In this document: positions 55,101 to 64,000 of the stretch, piece after piece | How positions within the stretch are numbered: position 1 is the first letter of the stretch | Layout of the letters: every line of letters starts with the position of its first letter | From: Hemileia vastatrix | Lineage: Eukaryota > Basidiomycota > Pucciniomycetes > Pucciniales > Zaghouaniaceae | Length of the DNA stretch: 64,000 nt | Direction of reading: 5' to 3' | Assembly (NCBI GenBank): GCA_030280995.1 | Contig: JASXTE010000015.1 | Span: 20,013,001 to 20,077,000 of the forward strand | Program-made: the position numbers and the translations under genes | Notes under the pieces: generated by a model | What the model was told of the DNA's origin: nothing | Database searches by the model: none | The model's input: the letters and a program-made list of their open reading frames with translations, nothing else

Positions 55101-56601
55101 ATAGCTAAAAATGTTTCCAAGTAGAGCTTTGTCTATTGAGGTAGTGTTTATCCTAGAAGGTTTAACGTTTATCAGACATTACAAAATGATGATTTAAATT
55201 GGCTTTGTTCTTTACGCCCACATTTTCCTGCAATCCTACTCACTTTCCTTTCCCCACCGAGTTACAGTACATTTCTTTGCCCCAAGCCCACGAGATTAAG
55301 TGTAAGACTGTACATTAAATTTTTAGTTGCGTTTTCCCCATGCTACACTCTGCGGGGCGGCCCGTGAAAATGGGGGTATTAAGAAAGGAAGAAGGATAAC
55401 TAAGCGCTACAAGAGCTCTTTATGCTCCAAATAACTGACATAAATTTTAACAAGCCTCGGATTGACACGTCACTCCAGTCTTATTGGTTTTTTCATAAAA
55501 ATGGACCTTAGACTGAGGCCTATTAGAGCATATACAATCGTTTGTTAAATTAGTGGACTTTAGTTCAGTCTAGTTTCATTTCTTGACACAGCTAAGCTGA
55601 AATTGGTTAATTTGACATACGACTGTGTAGGCTCTTAGGAAACAAGAGTGGAAAAAGGATAGATACACATCGTTATGGAAACACCTCTTTCAAGACGCCT
55701 TACACATTTTCAATTTGATCATCTGTTTGTTTAATTGATGACTTGATTGCAGGGATAATTATTTTACTTTCAGCTACGACAGAGAGATGTATGGTTTCTT
55801 GGCCCACTTTTCCTTTCTTATCTTTCCATTGCTACTGAAGAGAAGTATTTGAAATTGGAAGATTATTCCAGAATTCCAAGGATGATTTAGGTTGATCAAG
55901 GTATATGCTGTGAGAGGACATACATAAATTATATTTCAGAATCATAGACAACAAAGGTGCTAAGGTACAAACACAGAGTTCTAGTTACGAGAGTCTGCAC
56001 TTCAAGACTGATTTCGCAAGGGTTGGAAGAAAACCGAACTCCACCACATAGACAATGGCGAGGAGATAAGTTGAAGTCAAATCTGCAAGATTTGACTTCA
56101 AGATTCGAATGAAGAAAAAAAAAAAAATAGGACGGGATCAACAAAAGGGTTTGGCTTGGATTGGAGCCGAGATTTAGAAAAGAGGAAGGAAGAAAATCGT
56201 CTAGTATGCAGTTTGATGGGGGATGAAGACCCAGGAATGTTTCCAAACCTAACCATGAGGCAGGATGATTTTTCTCAGAGTCACATGCCGATCATGTTTG
56301 CTTTAATGAAAATCAGAGCAGTATTTGCATATGCAGGTGGATGTGGAGGCTCCGTAATAGCGGAATGGGGTGGATGGAAATTCATGGGAATTGTCTATTT
56401 ATTGCGCCGTTGCGCGCCCTTTTTTTGTTTCTCCCCTCACCGTTTTGTCTTCCAATTCCTCTGCTTGTATACCCATTAAACCACTTTTTTAGACTTTCTT
56501 AGAAGTTTTTGGTTATCTTTTTAGCCTTTTATATCCATTTATTAGGTATTTATATACCATTTATACTCTTTTATTTTATTTTACCTTTTATTTTATTTAC
56601 C
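55101..56601. other. Upstream region of the J-protein gene
   Basis: Contains a perfect hairpin (56071-56101) and two overlapping short ORFs on opposite strands (56156-56479 and 56246-55929) with no recognisable family. TATA-like sequence at 56525-56535 precedes the gene. Confidence 0.4.
56071..56101. repeat. Perfect 14-bp inverted repeat
   Basis: TTGAAGTCAAATCT, 3-nt loop GCA, and exact complement. Stable hairpin about 500 bp upstream of the J-protein gene. Confidence 0.85.
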
Positions 56602-58330
56602 ATGTCTGACTCCTACATCCGCCTCATCAATCCTGAGGCCGCGCATTCAGCTACCTCTTTGCCAAACCTCAACTCCCGCAGTGTCAAACGTACTCTCTCT
56701 CCTACTTGTCCTTCTTCTTGCTCTTGCTCTCATTCTCATCTCTCTAATGAACCTAAACCCAAGCGTCATAACTGCAGCCCTGCATCTCCTCCATCTGCCG
56801 CTGTCACTGATAGCATTAGGCTGGTGCAAGAAGCAAAAGAGCAAGAGAATTGGTTGGATGTTGTTGAAATTGTCAAATCACTCTTTCAGAAACCTCAGCC
56901 ACGGACATCACAATTTACTTCTGGAAACTCCCCATTGCCGTTGCGCTGGGCGGTGTGGAAAGCTGAGGGTGAAGTTATGAGTGGTTTAGTAGACGAAGCT
57001 GAATTTACTCTTGGGTGAATACATTTATTGATTTTCTCTTATAAGTTTAAAACTCGTTTTCTTAAAAATAATATGTTTTGTAGCACAATAACTTCCATTC
57101 ATGGTGAATCTGCCCCTGAGGCCCTCTACTTGAGAGGGTTGATTGCCTACTCTAAGATTGATTTTGCCGGAGCAGACAAAAACTTTAAAATCATGGCTTT
57201 AAGTCCAAGCCAGCTTGTTGATATGAAGATCATTAGGTGAGTCACCTCAAATACTTTTCACTGTTTTGACATTATATTTTCATTACCAAAATTACTAATG
57301 TGTCTTGGAATTCGCTTTCAGATTTATATATTCACGAATGGGCCTGCTTTCTCCGTACTTCAAAACGATTGAAAGGCCAATACAACAGTCTACTAGAAGA
57401 CCTATATCCGAAGCCTGCGAGGCGGTTTTAGAGGCTTGCTCATATTATTCATTTGAAAAAATGCATCGTCTCCTGGCAGCAACTCTTTTTGCAGATATTG
57501 CTCTTCAGGTAACATTTTTGTCTTGAGAATATTTTTTTTATGCTAATTAGCATCTACTGCTATATATTTTTATGTAGAATTATTGTGTCCGACGTTCCAT
57601 GACTTATTTGCCTGTAGTATTGAGGCATGTTAATAGAGTCCTTTTTACCGAAACCGATTTCACCTATGATAACCGTGAAAGTTGTCCACAGCGCATGAGA
57701 CCATACATCCTTCAAGCTCTACATTTGCGTGCCAAGGCACAATGCTACTATAACAATCAGGCATCTCATCATAAAGGATTTGCTGATTATGAGTTGTTGA
57801 TTCTTTTACTCAGGGATGGGTGGGAACATGTTAGAATAGAGTTATCAAAGGTTGAGGAGGAGTATGATCGAATGCGGCAGAAGGCCAATGAAAAGAGACA
57901 TCGTGGAAATTACGGCAATCGTGCTCAAAATGAGTCAAGCAGCTCCTATACCGCCTCGTCATCTACAGGATCATTGTCAGACCCAAAGGGTTTCTACAAG
58001 GTAGGTTTGCAACTTGGAAAAAATAAAACTTCTTGCACTCCTTCATTGTCATGACATTGTTGATTTTATGTCTTGGCAGCTTCTGGAGGTATCACCCGCT
58101 GCTACTTCATGTGAGATACGAGCTGCCTTTAGAAAACTCAGTAGAACGCATCATCCTGATAAAGGTGGTGATACACTCAAATTCCAATTGGTTTGTTTCT
58201 TCCATCTATTACTATTAGGCTTTTTTTTGCATTAAACTGATCAAGCTTGGGAATTTAGCTAAATGAAGCATACAGTATTCTTATGGACAGATCTACAAAG
58301 GCTGACTATGACAATGGAATGTATAAATAA
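56602..58330 (+). CDS. TPR/J-domain co-chaperone, DNAJC7-like (6 exons, 452 aa)
   Basis: Likely co-chaperone handing clients between Hsp70 and Hsp90 in the cytosol. Exons: 56602-57014, 57084-57236, 57322-57508, 57578-58000, 58080-58190 and 58259-58330. All introns are GT-AG, 68-85 nt. The N-terminus is Ser/Pro-rich and disordered. Residues about 90-360 are helical repeats of TPR type (LRWAVWKAEGEVMSGLVDEA, APEALYLRGLIAYSKIDFAG, LHLRAKAQCYYNNQASHHKG). A complete J domain closes the protein, about residues 393-449: LLEVSPAATSCEIRAAFRKL, the catalytic HPD in RTHHPDKGGD, and LNEAYSILMDRSTKADYD. No tail follows. DNAJC7 has this TPR-then-J layout, but its middle repeats are better conserved. Intact gene. 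Confidence 0.85.
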
Positions 58331-58756
58331 CCATGCCCCCTCTTTCTTTTGAAAAGCTGTTCATTGTATTTGTAAAAATTTTATGCCTTTTGGCAAAATT
58401 TAAAGTGATTGAGTATTTTTTTTCTTCCCTAAAAGTGGTTTTATAACCTACATATTCTGGATTCTGATTTGTACTATTATGTTTTGAAACTTGAAACTGA
58501 GTAATGAGCTCTTCATTTTCTTGAAGTTGGTTATCATAACCATCATAACAATTATTTCAGTGAAGATCTTTAGTTGCTACCATAGACCCTTTCAAATGAC
58601 CATCTTGCATATATGATCAAGTTTTCAAGATATTTGACTAGTGAAATAAAATTAGAATAAATTGAGTCTACAAGGGGGAACATACAGCTGATGATGGAAC
58701 TTAAGATAATAACCTTGATAAGAAAACACGATAGAGTTGAAACTACTTGCAAAGTC

Positions 58757-58853
58757 GAGTCACGTTTGTCTTTCGTGTTTCAATGTCCCGCATTGTTGAT
58801 AGTTACATTACTGGACATCGCAACACGAAACCCAAACGTGACACATTTTTGCC
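58757..58853. repeat. Fold-back element D
   Basis: GTCACGTTTGTCTTTCGTG...CAATGTCC pairs with GGACATCGCAACACGAA...CCAAACGTGAC around a ~35-nt loop. Lies 430 bp downstream of the J-protein gene. Confidence 0.8.
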
Positions 58854-59095
58854 CGCGGTGTGAGTTAAAAAAAAAAAAAAAAAATTTAGAGAGTGTTGGT
58901 CTTCGAAAGACAAAAATGTTCTAAAAAATTTAAGTTGACAAATTTTATCAAAAAAAGATGTCATCTGAAATGAAAAGGCTAAGCGATAGTGGGACTGACT
59001 AATTCAGCAAGATGACAAGAGAAAAAAACTAACAAAATAATTAAATAAAAATAAAAATAAACAAAACAAACAAATAAATAAATAGAAATAAACAT

Positions 59096-59123
59096 TGCCA
59101 ATTCCAAAGCGCTTGCGCTTTTC

Positions 59124-59154
<31 letters not shown>

Positions 59155-59313
59155 CCACCGCTCGCTAAAATGTGCTTGGATGTGCAAGGTCAGCTCACAT
59201 TGCAAGCACATTTTTGGCAGGGGAAGAGTGGGGTATTTTTTTTTTATTTTTTTATTTTTATTTATTTTTATTTTTTTATTTTTTGAAAAACCGCAAGCGC
59301 TTTGGAATTGGCA
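59096..59313. repeat. Fold-back element B (MITE-like)
   Basis: Ends CCAATTCCAAAGCGCTTGCG and its complement (59290-59310), then poly-A/poly-T arms and an inner inverted repeat CCCCAC/GTGGGG and AAAATGTGCTTG/CAAGCACATTTT. Nearly the whole element is self-complementary. Confidence 0.85.
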
Positions 59314-59556
59314 GTAAGATACAAAAAATACTTTACATCAATCCAACGCAAAATTGATGAAAAAAAAACCCCCCCCAAACAGAATTCTGAGTAAAACGCC
59401 AAAAGGATGTGCATGGCATCAGAAGAATAGTAAATTTACTAGATGCAGTTATTTCAGCCATACCCTAAACGATAACTTACGTTTGAATTATATTTATAAT
59501 TATATATATATATATATATATATTTTGAATAAATTTGTTGATAAATATTTACTGCT

Positions 59557-59661
59557 AAACCCAAAAAGCTTTCGGTTGTCTTGTCTCTCATTCCTCGCCA
59601 AAATCAAATTTTTTTAGTGGGAGATGAGAAGCAAAACAACCGCAAGCTTTTTGGGCTTAAC
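59557..59661. repeat. Fold-back element C
   Basis: CCCAAAAAGCTTTCGGTTGT...CTCTCATTCC pairs with GGGAGATGAGAAG...ACAACCGCAAGC then TTTTTGGGC. Shares the CGCAAGC...TTTT end with fold-backs A and B. Confidence 0.8.
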
Positions 59662-60390
59662 GCTATACTAATTTCCAATAGAGTTCAAATGAGACATTGG
59701 GGACTTTTCCGGCTTACCTGTTCAACATATGAATTGGCACAAAGTGACGGAAGACTAACAACCCTGTCACAATATCCAGCTAGAAAAATAACAAGCTACT
59801 TTTGGATTTTTTTAAAAGAAGATGAACATCGATTTTAGACTTCTTTTTCACTTCGTTTATGAAAGAAGTTATAATGTTACATATTTTTAAAATAATTTCT
59901 TTCGTAGGTAAAATTTTAAATTAGCTGCTTGAAACACAAGTCACATATTCTCTCTTGGCTTGTGACACGGTGCAAGCCGTGAAAGGATTTATTTTTTTTA
60001 AAGGCTTTACTTCATGAGACGTACCTATTTTTTTTTTTTTTTATTTCTTACAATCTCACCCAACTAGGGGCATGAAGGACAGAGACAAGTGATAACTAGT
60101 TACAATAGAGTTCGAGACAAATGGAGGATGACCAGGGCAATTTAAGATAGGAACAAGTTGAGGTTATTGAGATAGAGGAATATTGTTAAGGAATCTTTTA
60201 GAGTTAATAAGAAAGGCAGCAACATGGAATGTAATTGGAGAAGGGGACAAAAGAGAGGATGAGACGTACCTATGTCCAATCAAAAATAAATTTCCGTCAT
60301 GACTTTAAGCAATAATACATCCAGTATATTTTAATTTATTATTTGTGTTGAGACAATTGGCAAGCATCCCACAATTAACACAGCTTCCGA

Positions 60391-60431
<41 letters not shown>

Positions 60432-63316
60432 CTCGGATACATGAAGAAGGTACTGCATCATTCGCTGAAGGCTTATGAAGTTTAACCATCCAGAAAGACT
60501 AGCAGCAAAAAGCTATTCGAGCTACGACCTGCGTCACTGAACTATTGTTTGGCACCACGCAAGTGAGAGTAGGCAACAGATGAGTTAATTAGTTGAGCTG
60601 AGGAACGAAAAAAATAATATGCCAAAAAAAGAAATGTATCTTTTTTGTTTTATCTAGATCACTACTACCAGTCACTAAAAGTATGAATAATTTTTCAAGT
60701 ATTTAGTGAGACATTAATGATTTGGAATAATTTGTTTGGATGTAATAATTACCCTTTTTACTTGCGATCCAATTCTTTACATGTCGCGGTGTTTGTTAAA
60801 CCCGAATATGAAAGGTCTATTTCCTTCACTCAGAGTTTGACTATCATGATTCCTCCAGAATCATACAATCTGATCTCTTAAGGCAAGTTAAAGCTGCTGT
60901 TCCTTCCTACGGCTGGCAACGAAACAGAATGTAACCATCCTTATTGATTCATGTTTCCACAGTTTATCCCAGACTACTAATTGCTCTAATAGCTCCCTGA
61001 CACGCATAATACTATAACTGTTATAAATGAAAAAGACTGAGAATGACAATAGTAGATGAGAGTAAAATAAAAGAAGAAATGATGGCGCATAGCATTGGTG
61101 AAAAATGAAATAAATTAAGATATCTATTATGTGAGAACTATGGCGTCACTTTTTTTTCTGTTCTATTTAAAGTGATTTTTAAGTTGCACGTTTTTTGAAA
61201 GGTAGTTATTATAGAAGATTCCAGTCGTCATAGTGGAGGTGTTTAGTTTTTTTTTTAACTTGTATTTTATTGATGTTGTCACGTCCCAGGTATTCTTTGT
61301 TTTTCTTATCATTGCTCTTGTTCCAAGTGTATTTTTTACTTATAATCTTAATTTTAAAAACAATTATTTGTAAAGGACACGCACTCATGCACACACATAA
61401 ATGGGGTAGTCTTGTTCAGAATATTTTCTGCGGGTTTAAGAAATTAACAACAACCCTTCACAGGTTTTTTTTTTTTTGTTTTTTTTTTAAAAAAGGTCAA
61501 TTGAAAGTCTAATCCAATTTCAAACTGTGTTCAAAACTAATCTGAAACTAACCTTTCGTCAAATATTAAAGTGATATGTATGAAATAAATGTTTTCAATC
61601 TACTTCAGACTAATTTGAAACTAATGACTAAGCTAATTTGAAAATGGTTTGAACTCAACTATTGAACCGATTTAAAAACTAATTTTAGAAAATTTCAAAT
61701 TAATCTTGGAAAAATTCCTAAGTAATATGTATTAAACTGATTTAAGGAAGATATCATCCATATTTTTCTTCTCATAGCCAAATAAAATGAGACATATCAC
61801 ATAATAGATAATTTATATTAATTGACAGATATTAAATTTGAACCAAGAATTATAAAGTCTTTCTTTTAACACTGGTATCCTCTTCCCCATGTACAACATT
61901 CTCTCACTTTTTCTCAATAATTAAGTTCTGGTTTCTTTATCTTTAGATGTTTTTTCCATCATGAGTGTTTTTCTTTTTGTCTATTTTTAAAACAAAAATA
62001 TCAATTTACCAACTTATCAAAAACAAAGACATTACATCTCTAGTGAGAGGCAAAGTGTTTAACCAGGAATCTTAGATTAGAAATCATGAAAGTAATGGGT
62101 AGGGAGGGGTTTAAAAAAATTCATCTACATCAAATACCAGAGATATTTCCAGATCTAAAAGTATCAGTGTCAGCAAGGCTATAGAAGCACCCAGGAAATT
62201 CCCACTCCTTTGAAGGATCCTGGAGTAGGCAAAGGCTTATGCATTTAGTATTATACAATATATATATATATATGCAGGTTATATGCCAACAATCTATTTT
62301 TTAATACTGAAACAGCTTACAATATAATTTTTTCTAACCACCCTCTTAGCCCAAATAGAGCATATATTTAGCTATAATCTCATATAATATTATGTGCTAT
62401 TTTACTCATCCTTCTGAGCACCTCTAACTTACTCAGATAAAATTCATTTGTTACTCTATTCCATTTTTTTCATTGAATAGCATGATGTAAACTTAGCACT
62501 ATATACATGACTTCTTTGGTGATAAAGATATCTCTTGCATGCAGCTACTTTCAAGTAATGATGTTGTTAGATTACCCTTAGGTTTTTATTCTGTAAAAAT
62601 TAGTGTTATATTTCCATTGTTATTTCATGCTGTTAGGGTTAGTGTTAGGTTTCCTTTACCTTTTGTCTTCCCCAAAGTTAGTGTCATTAATTTGGCAGCT
62701 GGTTAAAATGAACAGAGCCATATGAGGCTAAAAGTAGAAAGGTGGCTTCCAAGAATGAGCCTAAAAATTGTGTTTCAGGCTGTAGATGTATAAACTGCCT
62801 GAATATATTACATAACTAAATAATTATGAATTTTCTTGTTATTAATAATATAAATTATAAAATAATATATTTGGGGGTGTCAATTCTGGAAAATCCACAC
62901 TTAAATCTGACCAAATCTGCACTTATCTAAGTGAAGATTTCCAAAGCACACTAGCCCCAACTGTGGTTAATCTAAAAAGTGAAATAAGTCACTTAATTCA
63001 CTCAAATATGCACTTTCTCACCAAAAAGTGCTGATTTCACCTTAGAGTCCCATTTCACTAATTTTTCAACATCATCCCACAGGGGGAAAAAACGTGAGCT
63101 AGATATTGAGTTCAGTTTTGGCACCCTATTCCATTCATAAGTGCATTTATATGACAAAACATGGGATGTCATTTTTTGGGCCAAGGGAATGACTCTAGAA
63201 GTAACCATTTTAGAGCCCATGATTCTTTTGTTTGTCTGAAGTTAATGTCTCCCTTTTTTACTCCTCCTGCCCCTGGTTCACATATCATCCTTCTCCTAAA
63301 TCTTCATGAGTGACTC
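59662..63316. other. No gene recognised
   Basis: AT-rich sequence. (TC)n at 60393-60427 and several poly-T runs. A segment starting GGGGGTGTCAATTCTGG at 62873 resembles a transposon end but no partner repeat was found. ORFs are short and featureless. Confidence 0.5.
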
Positions 63317-64000
63317 TTTCAGCCTGGATATTCCCAGGACTGAATAAAAACTGCTTATAATTTATGTTCAACACATGTATTACACATGGGAAAAATACAT
63401 AAAAGTATACATAAGTGAAATCAATGATTAAACACAATATATGCCATTATAATGCCTTATATACACACATATATCCACCTTTTATAAGTCTTATGTACTT
63501 AATATCAAGTCAGAATATGTCAGGGTAGTCTTAACAACCACAAAAATAAGTCTAAATAATTTTTAAGTAGACTTAAAGCTGTTATTCTCATGGTTTTATG
63601 GAAAAAACAAGAATTGCACTTTAAATCACCTAAAAGTTGAATATATGCACTATAAATTTAATAATATTAAAAAAGCACCTTGAAAGATCAATTTGTCTTA
63701 ATTAGGAATACTGATTTGGCTACTCAAATGCCTAAAAATTAAATTTTTAAAACTTGGTGTTTTTTATGCCAGAAATAACTTCTGTGTACTGGCAACATAC
63801 TGCCTGCCTTTTTCCCACGTGAATAGCTTCATTTTTAGAAAATTTAGCTTTTTCACACTATAGTTACCCCACATTGTATTCCCACTATGGGGAAACACAC
63901 TAAAATAGGCAACAGGTGCTTATTTAGTGTCCTAATTTAATTATAAGTGCATTGACCTCATTATATGCATTAATTTCATTAACAACCTCAAGATCGGTGC
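63317..64000 (+). repeat. Family X LTR, plus orientation, cut by window end
   Basis: Begins TTTCAGCCTGGATATTCCC (LTR start) and matches the reverse complement of 50434 leftwards to 49440, but without the tRNA-like insertion. The rest of the element, if any, lies beyond the window. Confidence 0.8.

Noticed and set aside
56156..56479. 107-aa ORF upstream of the J-protein gene
   Set aside because: Overlaps another ORF on the opposite strand, no recognisable domain, no clear start context.
63002..63220. 72-aa minus-strand ORF
   Set aside because: Isolated, no motif, no supporting context.
62873..63240. Second Harbinger-type MITE starting GGGGGTGTCAATT
   Set aside because: No matching inverted end was found within a reasonable distance.

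Overview
The window looks like a transposon-rich, AT-rich chromosomal region of a fungus, most likely a basidiomycete and possibly a rust (Pucciniales). Three host genes support this. They have short GT-AG introns (about 60-85 nt), and one of them resembles Kei1, a fungus-specific inositol phosphorylceramide synthase subunit. The retroelement protein style also fits. The rust assignment is inference; no rRNA or other marker is present.

Layout. 1-12183 is a minus-strand tandem run of LTR-gag units (elements E1, E2, E3), each truncated directly against the next LTR; only E1 keeps protease and reverse transcriptase. 12560-13330 is a plus-strand Ty1/copia relic. 13940-31647 is a nest: a 5.3 kb Ty3/gypsy chromovirus (E7, ~245 bp LTRs) interrupted between integrase and chromodomain by a 12.4 kb Ty3/gypsy element (E6, 1.08 kb LTRs, 14536-26904). 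32838-35797 is a host gene island: a NIPA-type magnesium transporter (minus) and a Kei1-like gene (plus) share a short divergent promoter. 36258-37263 is the left half of a PIF/Harbinger transposon. 37264-45657 is an 8.4 kb gypsy chromovirus (E5, 0.80 kb LTRs). 45658-51873 holds LTRs and gag debris of the E3 family, with a dimeric tRNA-like insertion in one LTR. 52825-53024 is a MITE whose ends match the Harbinger element. 56602-58330 is a TPR/J-domain co-chaperone gene, surrounded by fold-back elements. The window ends inside another LTR of the E3 family.

Main observation. Two different gypsy elements (E6 and E5) carry, between integrase and 3' LTR and on the strand opposite to pol, intron-containing genes. 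They encode six cysteines with identical spacing, CX2CX6CX12CX2CX6C, which fits a Zn2Cys6-like binuclear cluster. The E6 copy at 15670-16317 is intact after removal of one 51-nt intron, although the gag and pol of the same element are broken. Elsewhere, premature stops and differences between LTR pairs often look like CpG to TpG/CpA changes, suggesting methylation-linked decay or RIP-like mutation.

The host genes are unrelated in function: ion transport, sphingolipid synthesis and chaperone work. The rest is mobile DNA, mostly defective, with pol on the minus strand in every gypsy element seen.
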